The notes: generated by a model from the sequence alone, not told the origin. Shown: positions 11,466 to 23,224, counted from the stretch's first letter. The stretch is 64,000 nt of DNA from Castanea sativa (GCF_040712315.1 NC_134017.1:24966322-25030321); one strand, 5' to 3'. Made by a program: numbers and translations.

Positions 11466-12935
11466 ATGGAATCCAACCAAGATTCAACGGCCTTAGCACA
11501 ACAAGTTCAAACTCTCGCAGCCACTGTCAAAGAACTCACCAGACAGAATCAAGAGATGAGACAAAGACTACAGCAGGAGGAGAACCGGTCAAGGGCTGTC
11601 CAAGAGGACGAAGGGGACAGCCAAGGGAGAAGTGACCGACGAAGGACCATTACTCCAGAAGAACAACACTCCGACCTCCTCCAAGAAATGAAAAAGGAGA
11701 TGGACGAACTAAGAAATGCCATCAAAGAGAAGACGGATCGAAGCCTAGATAGAATGATCAGGGCAACGAACTCCCCCTTTACCATGGCGGTCTTAGAACG
11801 ACCAGTACCAGCAAAATTTCGGTTGCCTCAACTCGAGCCTTTCGATGGACTCAAGGATCCCCAAGATCACCTTAATACCTTCAAGACGACCCTGGGCCTT
11901 CAACAGCCCCCTGATGAGATAATGTGTCGTTCTTTCCCTACTACGTTGAGGGGAGCTGTAAGAGAGTGGTTCACGAGACTGCCAACTTCGTCTATTGACA
12001 ACTTCGAGCAGTTAAGTGGTGCCTTCCTGCGCCATTTTGTCGGGGGGCAGCGTCCCAAGAGACCGGCAGATCACCTACTCACTATTAAGCAAGGGGAGAA
12101 GGAGACCTTGCAGTCATATGTGAAACGCTTTACTCGAGAGACCCTAGAGGTGGACAACGTAGACGACAAGGTCTAGCTGACGACATTTAAAGTAGGGTTT
12201 AAGTCTAGAGAATTTGTCGTCTCGTTGGCGAAGAATCCGCCCCGGACAATGGCAGAAATGCTACTAAAAGCCCAAAAGTACATGAATGCCGAGGACGCAT
12301 TGGTAGCCATCGTTGACGTGGAAAGGCAGAGAAAGGAAGGAAGGAAGGAAGACGAACATAGGGGCCAAAAGAGGGAGCGCCCAGGCCGCCGAGGTGGTGA
12401 CGTAGACAAACGAAGGGACAAGAAAGCTACACGACCGGTAAAGTTCACACCTCTAATTATGCCTGTTGTCAAAATTTTGACACAGATCCAGGATCAACAC
12501 TACCTTCAGTGGCTAAGACCCTTGCATTCGTCGCCTAACGTGCGTGACAAAAACAAATATTGCTGATTCCACAAGGATCATGGCCATTACACAGAGGATT
12601 GTCGAGACCTGAAAGGGCAGATAGAGGAGTTGATACAGAAAGGAAAGCTTCAGAAGTATGTGAAGAAGGGCGAATCCAGCAGGTTCAGAGACGGCAACAA
12701 GAGCCAATGTGAATCCTCATCCAAAGATGAGATTCGTCCATCCCAAACACCGCAGGATGTGATCGGGGAGATAAGCACAATCATAGGGGGGCCATCCATG
12801 GGGGGATCATACAAGTCTCTCAAGAAAACATGCCAGAGGCAAGTAAACAGCGTCCATATGGAACCTCTATTAAAGCAAAGACGGACAAACCAGGATATAT
12901 TTTTTAATGAAGAGGATGCTCGGGGAGTAAGGTAG
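11466..12935 (+). pseudogene. gag: gag of the Tat-type gypsy element, three stops
   Basis: The reading starts at ATG 11466, 71 bp after the LTR. The first ~110 residues are charged and coiled-coil prone (RQNQEMRQRLQQEENR). They are followed by the retrotransposon gag core with PAKFRLPQLEPFDGLKDP, REWFTRLP and FLRHFVGGQR, and then a basic, RGG-like stretch. A zinc-knuckle-like [11 protein letters not shown] lies near 12570-12605, before the LKGQIEELI helix. Stops interrupt at 12174 (TAG), 12564 (TGA, most simply from CGA) and 12933 (TAG, most simply from CAG). Gag would form the particle and bind element RNA. The frame runs on into protease without a change, so gag-pol was probably one polyprotein. 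Confidence 0.88.
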
Positions 12936-12959
12936 CCGCATAATGACCCCTGGTCATAA

Positions 12960-13718
12960 TCCTCACAATCGAAGGATTTAACACTAAGAGGGTTCCTCGT
13001 AGACAACGGCAGCTACGCAGACATCATGTACTTACCGACCTTCCAACAGTTAAAACTAGATCCTGGTAGATTGCATCCATTCGATTCCCCCCTCGTCAGC
13101 TTCAGTGGAGACAGGGTATACCCCAAGGGCATTGTGACGCTGAAAGTCACAATAGGAGCCTACCCGAAGCAACAGACCCATCACCTGGACTTCCTGGTGG
13201 TAGATTGCCCCTCCTCATATAATGTGATCATTGGGAGACCCACCCTCAACAGGTGGAAAGAAGCTACGTCCAGCTACTGCCTAAAGGTCAAATTCCCAAC
13301 CGAAGACGGAGTCGGCGAGGTAAAAGGAGACCAAGTCTTGGCCCGGGAATGCTACCAGGCCGTGCTGGCTACAGGGGAAAACCACACGTGGACGATCGAG
13401 GAAGGCAAAGAAGACAAAGTAGAGGATCTAGAAACAGTAGAACTCGTCGAGGGGGAATCTGCAAAGGTGGCGAGGATAGGAACAACCTTAAGCCTCGAGA
13501 TGAAGAACAGACTCGTCCAATTCCTTAAAGAAAACTTGGACGTATTTGCATGGAGTCACGAGGATATGCCCGACATACCACGACAAGTAATCCAGCACGA
13601 GTTGAACATAGATCCCGAGAAGAAACCCATCCAACAAAGACAACGATTCTTTGCCCCTGAACGAAACCAAGCAATCACCGATGAAGTTAATAGGTTGTTG
13701 CAGGAAAACTTCATCTGA
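12960..13718 (+). pseudogene. pol: Protease and start of reverse transcriptase (gypsy pol)
   Basis: An aspartic-protease-like segment reads [17 protein letters not shown] near 12978-13028, with D-N-G-S as active loop, followed by [14 protein letters not shown] and a [11 protein letters not shown] motif (13227-13258), typical of retropepsin in Tat elements. Downstream, the connection to RT contains [12 protein letters not shown] and the FAPERNQAI stretch. The frame stops at 13716 (TGA), where the family normally has Arg before a VYYPKWLANV motif. The product would cut the Gag-Pol precursor. Confidence 0.85.
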
Positions 13719-14165
13719 GAGGTCTATTATCCCAAGTGACTAGCCAACGTCATGCTGGTAAAGAAATCAATTGGGAAGTGGAGAATGTGAGTGGATTTTA
13801 TGGACCTGAACAAGGCCTGCCCGAAGGACAGTTTTCCCTTTCCAAGGATAGATCAACTGGTGGATTCTAGGCCAGGCATAAGTTACTGACGTTCATGGAT
13901 GCTTTTTTAAGATACAACCAGATAAAAATGGCTGAGGCAGATCAGGAAAAAATTGCTTTCATCACAAGTCGAGGGCTCTACTGCTACAAGGTGATGCCCT
14001 TCGGACTGAAGAACGCAGGAGCAACATACCAAAGACTGGTAAACAAGATGTTCAACAAGCAAATTGGTAGAAACATGGAGGTGTATGTAGACGATATGCT
14101 CGTCAAGAGCAAAAAGGAATTGACACACCTGGACGATTTGAGAGAGACGTTTGATACCCTCTGAA
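13719..14165 (+). pseudogene. pol: Reverse transcriptase core, frameshift and stops
   Basis: VYYPK is followed by TGA at 13738, where Trp is expected; a second TGA interrupts WRM-VDFMDLNKACPKDSFP (near 13788). A small deletion around 13871-13876 shifts the frame before LLTFMDAF. RT then continues with PFGLKNAGATYQRLV and the catalytic YVDD at 14084-14095, both intact. A stop at 14162 (TGA, most simply from CGA) follows. The RT would copy element RNA into cDNA; at least four lesions lie in this domain. Confidence 0.88.
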
Positions 14166-15320
14166 AATATCAGATGAAGCTGAATCCCAGTAAGTGTGTG
14201 TTCGGGGTAGCCTCAAGGAAGTTCTTAGGGTTCATGGTGTCCCAAAGAGGAATAAAAGCAAATCCGGAGAAGGTACAAGCAATACTCAACATGGCATCAC
14301 CAAAGACCGTCAAGGAAGTCCAAAAGCTCATAGGGAGGATCGCTGCACTCAATAGGTTCGTCTTTAAAGCAACAGACAAATGCCTACCCTTTTTTAAGAC
14401 ATTGAAGCAAGCTTTTTCCTGGATTGACGAATGCGAGGTAGGGTTTCAAGAGCTCAAGCGTTACCTGGGGAGTCTGCCCGTCTTGAGTCCCTCAAAAGCA
14501 GGGGAAAACCTTTATTTATACCTGACGGCATCAGCCACGGCCGTCAGCGCGGCCTTAATTCGAGAGGAGGATAAAAAGCAGCTTCCAGTTTACTACATTA
14601 GTCAAGCCTTCCAGGGAGCAGAAGCCAGGTATCCCAGGATTGAGAAGATCGCGTTCGCCCTAATAGTGGCTTCATGAAAGTTACGACCATACTTCGAAGC
14701 ACACCCCATCCTTGTAATGACGGACCAACCAATCAGAAAATCTATGAATAAACTTGAAGTAGCTGGGAGAATGGTCCAGTAGGCAATCGAACTCAGCCAG
14801 TTCGACATTGAATACCATCCCAAAATGGCCATTAAGGCACAAGCTCTAGCAGACTTTATTGCCGAGTTCACCCTTCCAGAAGATGACAACGGTAAAGACG
14901 AGGTCGAACAATGGACGATTTAGACCGACGGCTCATCAGCCCAAAAGAAGGGGGGAGTAGGGGTCATCATAAACACCCCCGATGGAGAAAAACTCAAATA
15001 TGGAGTTCAATTAAAATTCCCGGTGACCAATAACGAGGCCGAGTACGAAGGGATACTGACGGGACTAAGACTCGGCAAAGCCCTTAGGATTAAGAACCTG
15101 CTTATTCAGAGTGACTCCAAGCTGGCAATAGGGCAGATCAGGGAAGAGTATGAGACAAAAGAGGAGAGAATGCAGAAGTACCTTAAGCTGACAAAACATT
15201 TAGCCCGTGGGTTTGAGAAGTTGGAGTTCGTTCGGATCCCAAGAAACCAGAATATGGCAGCAGATGAGGTTGCCAAAATGGCCTCGTCAAAAGAAGAACC
15301 AATGAATAGTGAACTTCTCA
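14166..15320 (+). pseudogene. pol: RT thumb plus two RNase H domains
   Basis: MKLNPSKCVFGV and GFMVSQRGIKANPEK belong to the RT thumb. The first RNase H spans about 14500-14860 (LYLYLTASATAVSAALI through FDIEYHPK), with stops at 14675 (TGA) and 14780 (TAG). A stop at about 14920 precedes a second RNase H. There the four acidic residues are visible in order: TDGSS, NNEAEYEG, QSDSKLAIGQI and NMAADEVAKMAS (14923-15290). The second RNase H is the archaeal-type domain used to define the Tat clade. Confidence 0.85.
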
Positions 15321-16627
15321 TGGAGATTCAGAAACACCCCAGCATCAAAGAAGTCCCAATATTTTCCATTCAGAGCGTAGGTGGTTGGATGGCACCGATC
15401 GTGTCATTCCTTCAAGACAGGCATCTCCCTCGTGATTCCATGAAAGCCAGGAAGATTAAAGCAAGAGCGGCCAGATTTACGATTTTGAATGATACCTTAT
15501 ACAAAAAAGGCTTCTCCCTGCCCTATTTGAAGTGTGTTGACGAGGAAAAAGCCAAGTACGTCCTTCGTGAAATCCACGAAGGGATTTGCGGAGACCACGT
15601 CGGGCCTAGATCTCTGGTAAGCAAAGTTGTTAGAACAGGGTATTTCTGGTCGACCATGCAGGCAGATGCTACAGAGCTAGTCAAGAGGTGCGATAAGTGC
15701 CAAAGGTTTGGGAATGTCCAAAGGCTGCCAGCAGAAAAGATGACGACGATAACCTCCCCGTGGCCGTTCGCACAGTGGGGGATTGATATCGTCGGCCCAT
15801 TGCCCCAAGGAAGAGGGCAGGTAAGGTTCCTGCTCGTCCCTATCGACTACTTCACAAAATGGGTCGAAGCAGAAGCAATAGGGACGATCACAGAGGCAAG
15901 AATCCGTAGCTTTGTGTGGAGAAATATAATTTGCAGGTTCGGGATTCCAAGAACGATTATATCAAATAATGGTCGACAGTTCAACAGCCAGGGATTTAGA
16001 GACTTTTTCTCAGGACTAGGTATCAGGAACAAGTTCTCGTCACCTGGACACCCACAGGCAAACGGGCAAACAGAAGTAACTAATCGGACACTACTCAGAA
16101 TTATCAAAGCCCGGCTAGACGAGGCAAAGGGCGCGTGGCCCAAAGAATTGCCCAATGTCTTGTAGGCCTACAGAACAACAGCAAGAACCCCAACGGGAGA
16201 GACGCCTTTCAGGCTCACCTATGGCACTGAGGCGGTAATCCCAGTCGAGGTGGGTGTGGCCAGCACCAGGAGAGAAGTATTCCGCGAGGAGAACAACGAC
16301 GACCAACTTCGAATCAATCTGGACTGCTTAGACGAAGTAAGAGACAAGGCCTCGAGCATGACGATGAAGTACCAAAGGAAGATGACTGAATACTATAACA
16401 AGAGGGTCAAGCTCAGAAGGCTTGAAATTGGCGACCTCGTCCTACGCAAGGTGACTACTGCAACTAAAAATTCTGCCTATGGGAAGCTCGGTCCGACATG
16501 TGAGGGACCATACAGAGTCATGCACTACTCCTGGCAAGGCAGCTATCATTTGGAGACCCTAGACGGGCAGAAGCTCCTGCGACCCTGGAACATTGAGCAC
16601 TTGAAGAAGTACCATCAACAGATGTAA
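15321..16627 (+). pseudogene. pol: Integrase with GPY/F domain, catalytic Asp mutated
   Basis: The zinc-binding HHCC module is seen as HEGICGDHVG through CDKCQRFG (about 15575-15710). The catalytic core has WGIDIVGPLP with the first Asp and GHPQANGQTEVTNR with the Glu. The second Asp of the usual SDNG motif is Asn here (codon AAT at 15965-15967, reading SNNG). That single change should abolish strand transfer. A TAG at 16163 replaces the Trp expected before AYRTT. The C-terminal GPY/F module is recognisable as LGPTCEGPYRVM, ending in PWNIEHLKKYHQQM and TAA. This fixes the right end of pol at 16627. Confidence 0.9.
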
Positions 16628-16725
16628 CCCAAGAATGTACCCATTCCTTAAAATTAATGAAATAACGATTCAAATAATGTGTTTATACAGGTATCGTCAG
16701 TAGAAAATCCCGGAAACCCGCCATG

Positions 16726-17265
16726 GCCTAGACAGACGTACATTACTAACGAAGGAAAAAAGATAAAGAAAAACGCCTAAGTAATATGATTCCGTGTAGA
16801 CGGATGTTTATTACTGACGAAGGCAAAAAGATAGAAAAATGCCTAAGTAATAAGATATCGCGTAGACGGATGTACATTACTGACGAAGGCAAAAAGATTA
16901 TAAAAAAAAAATGCCTAAGTAATAAGATTCTGTGTAGACGGATGTACATTACTGACGAAGGCAAAAAGATAAAGAAAAACGCCTAAGTAATAAGATTCCG
17001 CATTAACGGATGTACAAAACTGACGAAGGCAAAAAGATAAAGAAAAATGCATAAGTAATAAGATTCTGCGTAGACGGATGTACATTACTTACGAAAGCAA
17101 AAAGATGAAGAAAAATTCCTAAGTAATAAGATTCGGCGTAGACGGATGTACATTACTGACTAAGGCAAAAACATAAAGAAAAATGCCTAAGTAATAAGGT
17201 CCCGCCTAGACGGAAGTACGTTACTGACAAAAAAGAAAAAAAGAAAAAAAGAAATGGGATCCTAC
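16726..17265 (+). repeat. Tandem minisatellite of about 66-72 bp, eight units
   Basis: Units built on TAGACGGATGTACATTACT, then GACGAAGGCAAAAAGAT, then GCCTAAGTAATAAGATT repeat about eight times between the integrase stop and the antisense gene. Unit starts are near 16730, 16795, 16861, 16934, 17003, 17071, 17139 and 17207. Drift is by point changes and short A-run indels. Such minisatellites between pol and the 3' LTR are common in Tat/Ogre elements. Confidence 0.92.
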
Positions 17266-17468
17266 CCTGACAGATACGAAGAAGTTGACGAGCTTATATG
17301 GATGCACAGAAGAACAACATGTGTAAGTAAATACGATATTATAAAAGCCTAGAAACCAAAGGCAATTACCATTGTTTTTACATTTAAAAACCCATAAACA
17401 CTGGGCTAAAGATATGCTTGAAAAAAAAAAGGAGAAAAAGACGAATTTTTTCTGAACAAGTGATAGGA

Positions 17469-18081
17469 TCAGACGTCCGGGATGGCATCGTCCTCGGCAG
17501 GGGCATCAAGGGCAGGAGCTTCGACGACTGGGACATCAACAGCAGGAAGGTCTCCAGGAACGTCAGCCGTTGTGGCTTGGGCAGCTTCGTCAGTAGAGAT
17601 CTCCCTGTCCACTTCCTCCATGTCCAGCGTCTCCAAATCTATCCTAGAAGGGTGTTTGATGCAATACCTCCTCAAGAGCTCGAACCCTTTGAAATACCAG
17701 CTGAAGAGCACAGAATTGTACTCCTTAGTCTGTTGGAAGCCCTCGATAGCCTTGGAGGCGATGACCTTGATCTTTTTCTTTGTGGCTGCGAGCTGCTCAT
17801 CCTTTTCCAGAACCAACTGCTGCTCAACCTTAAGCTCGTCATTCAACTTCTTGACCTCCTCCCTAGAGTGGTAAACGTCCTCCATCGCAGCTATCAGATC
17901 CCTTTTCAGCATCGAGTTCTCCATCTCCAAGACCTTGATCCAAGAAAGTGAGGACTCAACCTTACCTTCCTGAGCAAGATACTCAGTTGAAAGGTGAACA
18001 GTCTCCCCCAGCACCTATCAAAAAAAAAAAAAAAAAAGAAGGGACACGCGAAGGAATTTAATCCTAGCGCACCTATGTAAA

Positions 18082-18151
<70 letters not shown>

Positions 18152-19625
18152 GTCACCTAAAACGAGTAGGTTACCTGGACGAGCTTATGGAGATGATGAC
18201 TCATCAACTCATTTGGGGTCAAATCCGAGAATACCTTTAGGTCTTCTGCAGTCACGACCCCATGAGCTTGGTCCGTCGCCAACTTCTCGTCGTCCTAAAT
18301 GGTGGACGAGCAAGCAGTCTCCTTCCCCCTATCTGATGTACGAGGCCTTTTCGAAGCAGGGGTCGGGATCTCCTCAACCGAAGTGGCTGGAGAAGCTGTC
18401 CTCGTCGTCTTGGCGCCGAAAATCACGAGAGTGGCCGAAGCAGTCGGAGTGACGGAAGAGACTTTCCCTTTGACATGGACCACCTTCTTCCCAAGGTTGG
18501 ACAGCGGTTCGTCCTTCTTAGATTGCATCTTCTCGTACATGCCCTTGTTAAATTTCATCGTCATCTCTGCGAAAGAGGAAAATCTTATAAAGGAGCAAGT
18601 CAAATAAATACGGGTACAGGATCGAGTCTGACGAACTCAGGTGCTTACTCTTCTTTCCCTCAATATCAAGGCTCCGTAGGACGTAGGGGGACGGATTGGG
18701 GCCGAGATTGTAAAAGGCAAGTGTCCGCGGATCTACTAAGTTGTCCCAGTTTTCGATGGTCTGGGAATACGCAATGGCCGTCTCAACACGTTCCTTGTAC
18801 CTGCTTTTGAGCTTTGGCCTCCTTTTAACTGCATAGGAACAAAAGAAGTTAGTGACGATAACATCGGGTCCAACGAAAAAAAAAAAAAAAAAAAAAAACC
18901 AGAAAGGAGACTGATGCACCTAAGGTCGGGGTTCCCCACCGACGAAGCAACTTGGGGATCTCACCCCAGTCCTGGCTAGAGGGGGTCTCAAAATCGTCCC
19001 CAGAAATAAACACAAATCTAGACTTCCAGTACCTGAAGGACGAGGATAAGCCCTTGACGATCCTGGTTATTCTCTCCCAAGGTACTAGCTCATAATACCC
19101 GTACTCTTTGGACTCTTTTAAACGATATAAATAAACAAGCTCGTTTACCTTGATCATCTCCTCGTTAGCAGCCAACCGTATTTCCATACAGTTGACCACT
19201 TTTCTCTATGAATTGGGCATAAGCTACCCATGAGCGATTCCCAAATAGGCTAAGAGCTCCATCACAAATGGATGGACGAGAAGCCTAAGTCCACAAGTAA
19301 AAGCGGCCTCATAGAAGCACACTTCACCTGGGAAAAACTAATAAGCCCTCTCCTCGTCAGTAGGACGACGAACGCGAACCTGTTCTGGAAACTGGAACCT
19401 ATCCCTAAACCTACCCACGGCGTCAGAATCTAACCCACACACCTCCACGAGGGCATGAAAAGCCCTAACCTCTCTAAAAGTCGACACAACTGTGTCCCCC
19501 TCCATAGGGTCGCCACTAGACGACAACCCAGTCTCGAGGTCACTAGACCTAACCTCAGACATCGACTGTGGCTCCCTCACCAAACCTTCGAACCAATCGA
19601 CTGACTTTCGGAGCAATGGAAACAA
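17469..19625 (-). pseudogene. Antisense extra gene of the Tat element, spliced, putative gypsy-type transposon domain
   Basis: The gene runs opposite to pol. I read four exons: about 19625-18920, 18828-18649, 18566-18175 and 18014-17469. The introns have GT donors (GTGCATC, GTAAGC, GTAACC) and AG acceptors (CTATGCAG, TTTCGCAG, T-rich GATAG). Exon 1 carries VRVRRPTDEERAY, an FPGEV segment and LAYLGIA, then LMPNS, matching the pattern of the 'putative gypsy type transposon' domain (PF04195), where the motif is normally GxLxPNSW. Exon 4 is a long coiled coil (EMENSMLKRDL, KVEQQLVLEKDEQL) with an acidic, Ala/Pro-rich tail. Stops occur near 19335, in the LGIAHG-LMPNS-R stretch (two, near 19206-19228), and at 18296-18298; several fit C-to-T change. 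The last intron holds an (AT)n tract. The function of this domain is unknown. Confidence 0.78.
18070..18152. repeat. (AT)n microsatellite inside an antisense intron
   Basis: A pure AT tract of about 70 bp lies between the donor at 18174 and the acceptor near 18015 of the antisense gene, next to an A-run at 18020-18037. Confidence 0.9.
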
Positions 19626-20280
19626 GTCGCCTAAAACAACGCCTAAGCTGCTACCCTAAAAAACAAAACCCCCCAAATTGGAAAAAACACCTAAGGACCC
19701 TCCTAAGCGAGCAAAGAGAAAGGAAATCGAAGGACAAGCTTCTTTAACCTCTAAATTACTGACCATGGACTCCCAGGCAAAATATAGGCAAACAGGAAAG
19801 TGCTAAAATTCCCCAAAAAAAAAAAAAAAAAAACACAGAGAAAACCAAGAGGCAGAAGCCAAAAAGAAATCAGATATTTGCAAAGAGAAAAAGAAAAAAG
19901 AAAGAAGAAGAAAAAGCATACCTCAAAGAAGAGAAGCAAGAAGCTCAACGACCAAACACGCACCAACTCAGAGAAAAATGAAGAAATAGGTGAAGAAGAT
20001 GCTCAAAGGGATAAACTGAAATTTGGAAGAAAATGAAAGGTAAAGTAGGAGAAGAGGAGTTTAAAAACCAAAAGGAAGAAAAACCGAAAATCGGCGGGAA
20101 ACCCAAGGGTCATGAGGACATAGGCCTTCTCCAACCACATCATGCCACGTGGCCAAAACCCACGTAACGCCACCACCGCGCATTCAATGCGGCACGAAAT
20201 CCCAAAGGTCGAAAAAAAAAGGGAGGAAAAACTTTTCGTCTCCCACGGTCGTCAGGACACACACTGACGACCATGGAACC
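19626..20280. other. Region between antisense gene start and polypurine tract
   Basis: No gene is seen. It is A-rich with purine runs (19815-19832, 19880-19915) and is where the promoter of the minus-strand antisense gene should lie. I could not identify a clear TATA box. Confidence 0.5.
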
Positions 20281-20291
20281 CGGGGGGCAAC
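20278..20291 (+). other. Polypurine tract of the gypsy element
   Basis: ACCCGGGGGGCAAC sits directly against the first base of the 3' LTR, the expected place and composition for plus-strand priming. Confidence 0.75.
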
Positions 20292-20756
20292 TGATGAGAC
20301 TGACGAAGTTGAACACAGAGGAGTTCGCCTCCACAGAAGAACTTGACTGATCATCCGCATCATTGACGAGAACATTAAGGCCATTCAATGCTACCAATAA
20401 TGTCCTGGACCGTTATAGGACCAGCTGGACGAATCGGTGGAAACGCATTAAAACCCATTACTCCGCCAGAGACGTTATCAGGGGAGACATTAACACCCCA
20501 ACAGCTATAGTCCAAAAGGACATATAAAGCCCTCACAACACCAATACGAGGTACACATAGAATCAGAATATATACTGAGCTATTTTTGATATTTTTGACT
20601 GCTACCTTCTTTCGCACTAACTTTGACATCGGAGGCGTTGTGGCAGGCACCACACCGGTGACCATTCGAGTGAGTTCTTGCTTCCGTCATGTCGCCGAAG
20701 TGCGACCGGCAACGTCTGGACAAACTCAAAGTAACTGACGAGCTTTTGCTTCATCA
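20292..20756 (+). repeat. 3' LTR of the gypsy element
   Basis: It begins TGATGAGACTGACGAAG and ends GCTTTTGCTTCATCA, matches the 5' LTR over its full 465 bp with about 27 substitutions by eye, and is followed by the ATATG target duplication. Confidence 0.95.
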
Positions 20757-21638
20757 ATATGATTTGAAGAACTCTTCAATATAGTTACTACTGTAAGATC
20801 TTAATCCTTTTTATTGAAAGAAATTGGTTTTCATATCTCAATTATGGGAAGCTAAAAAGTACTATATGAACAAAGAATGCGATAACAGTCATATGTAAAT
20901 CCAAACAATTATAACTCAACAAACCAAAACAACACTAATGTTACAACAATAGTCACAACTAACTCAATAACAATCTCATGTATTATGGTACACTAAGACT
21001 TTACAAACTTCATACCTCATTTCTCATGCTCATGCACATCCATTATGTGTTATTAACATCCACCTCAGGCAACATCAACTGGTAAAATCTAATTTCAAAT
21101 TAAAAGACAAACATAAACATTATATAATTTTAAGAATCGTACAGTATAGTTACACGTATAAGATCATAATCCTTTTTATGGAAAAAAAGAATTGGATTTA
21201 TTTTCTCAATTATAGGAAGCTAAAAAGTACTAAACGAACATAAAATGTAATAATAGTTTTTTGTAAATCCAAACAATTGTAACTTAAGAAACCGAAATAG
21301 CACTAATGTTACAATAATATTCACGACTAGCTCAATAATAGTCTAATTTATATTGTTCACTAAGATATTTCAAACTTAATGCATCATTTCTCTCATGCTT
21401 ATGCACATCCTTTATTTGTTGTTGATGGCTACCTCTAGCAACATTAACTGTGGAAATGTTGTGAAAATGTTATAAACATAACATTATTTTTTTTCTTTCT
21501 CATCCAAACAAATTGTTTTGGATCAATAAATGAAAAAAAAACAATTGTACTAAACCAAACTTCAATAAAAGACAAAAACTACACTAAACCAAACTTATTG
21601 TAGAAAAGCTACTCAATCTTTTTATATAGTTAGTAGAT

Positions 21639-22649
21639 TGATAAACCAAAAACGTATTGACCCCTTGTTATGGATTAAGTTGATTAATTAGCCAAATTTA
21701 ATTAATTAATCAATTTAACATGCAAACACGTGGTAGCACAAACAAATCACCAATAAACAAAAGTGCAACAAAAAATAAATTAACCTGGTGATTTGTTTAC
21801 GAATGGAGAAAACCTCAAAGACAAAAACTCCACCGGGTGATTTTAAAGTCACCACTCTCGAGAATCCACTATTATCAAAACAAGTGATTACAAGTAAAAG
21901 AATCCCAGTACCTTATACCAACCTACAGTTGAACTCTTACCCCAATACCCAATTAGACTTGTTCTGTAGTAACAATCTCTCATTTTGATGCATGGCTCCC
22001 AGTACGTGATTAACCAATTGCGCGGATCCCAATACGTGACTTCAATCACCAACTTGAGAAAGATGTTGTCTGCAAAGTTCTTCTTCTCTTCAACAGATGA
22101 AGATCGTGAAGTTGCTTGGTCACAAAACCCTACGGTGTACAAACATAGCAGCTTCTTCAAGAACTATGGCAAAACTAGGTTTTCAGTTACACTTGTGGAA
22201 TTATGCTCTTGTGCAATTATGCTTTCAGCTATGTTACCAAATACGGCCCTAAAAATAATCATTTTATATGTTTAGGGTTATGAGAAAAGAAGGCCCAAAG
22301 ACATATCCACGGATTGGAATTAAAACAGATTTGAAATTCTGTTTTTCTTAAACCTTAGCAGATAGCATCTGTCAAGATGCTGTCGAGATGCTGTCGAGCC
22401 ACGGGGCTGAACAGCTCCTTAAGCTCGATAGATACTAGCTGTCGAGCTTTAATGACAAACACTTCTTCAGCTTGTTTCTTGGACAGACTTGTATGACTTT
22501 AACACTTGATCTTGAAACCTTATTTCTTTAAGTATTAAAAACATCCTAGATCTACTCAAATACAAGTAAAGTGCGTTTTGTCAAAGGATTAGCCCATTAC
22601 ATAAAATAATGACATATGTTCCTAACAAGTAAATACATATGTCCTAACA
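21639..22649 (-). repeat. Downstream LTR of the 7.7-kb element
   Basis: On the plus strand it starts TGATAAACCAAAAACG and ends ATGTCCTAACA. It contains the minus-strand TATA box near 22261-22271 (CATATAAAATG) and a cluster of GCTGTCGAG / CTCGATAG motifs at 22375-22450, which is upstream of that TATA on the minus strand. Confidence 0.93.
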
Positions 22650-22672
22650 ATCTCCCCCTTTGGCAATCCGTG
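22650..22672 (-). other. Polypurine tract of the 7.7-kb element
   Basis: The minus strand reads GCCAAAGGGGGAGAT immediately before the downstream LTR. The second element has the same sequence at its own LTR edge (51654-51670). Confidence 0.8.
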
Positions 22673-23224
22673 ACAAAACCACAACAAACAAATGAACATA
22701 TGAGAGAAGTTATAAAACACTCAACTCATACTCACTTGTTGAATATAATAAAATCTATCCTAACATAAACTCTTGAAGAATTTTGCAAGAAGAGAGTTCA
22801 TGACAAGTATACTTTGACAACCTGTATTTCTGAAACACTTTAAATAAAACACATAAAGACATCTTTGTGTGAAGCAGAAATAATAGATTGCATACAAATA
22901 ATGAGAAACATGTGTATAAAGATAGAAAAGAAACAACACATGTAAAGGTAGGTGAAGAAGACATACATCATCACATATATATCAAATATAAACACAATGT
23001 ATGAAAAAAAAACTGGTTACAAGACCTAAGGTACAAGAACAATGTATCTCTAAAAGAAAGAAAAGAAAAGAAAAAGATACAAGTAATCCTCACTACATCC
23101 CTCAAGATATCAACAACACTCCCCCTAACAAAAAGGTCCTATACTAACTCTCCCTCTATGAATGACTACTCTTATATCCAAAACTACTTCCCCTTTTTGT
23201 CACAAGTGACAAAGGGTAAGAATG

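Larger units (their letters stand above)
10930..20756 (+). mobile_element. Tat-type Ty3/gypsy LTR retrotransposon, full length, defective
   Basis: The element is 9827 bp long. It has 465-bp LTRs (10930-11394, 20292-20756) with TG...CA ends and perfect ATATG target duplications at 10925-10929 and 20757-20761. Removing it restores the array sequence seen in other units. Order: LTR, primer site, gag, protease, RT, RNase H, second (archaeal-type) RNase H, integrase with GPY/F module, a tandem repeat, an antisense spliced extra gene, polypurine tract, LTR. The dual RNase H and the antisense gene are hallmarks of the Tat lineage. I count about 27 mismatches and no gaps between the LTRs (near 6%), so insertion is not recent. 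Many stops, an RT frameshift and a mutated integrase site make it non-autonomous now. Confidence 0.95.

Noticed and set aside
13253..13528. Basic Arg-rich frame overlapping the protease region
   Set aside because: Out-of-frame shadow of pol; the pol frame carries recognisable protease and RT motifs.
16726..17265. CRISPR-like regular repeats
   Set aside because: Units are contiguous and diverged with no unique spacers, and the setting is a plant retrotransposon, so it is a minisatellite.
21788..22275. Plus-strand frames in the 7.7-kb element's LTR, with look-alikes at 28452-28831
   Set aside because: They are antisense to the element, lie within the LTR, and break in the partner LTR.
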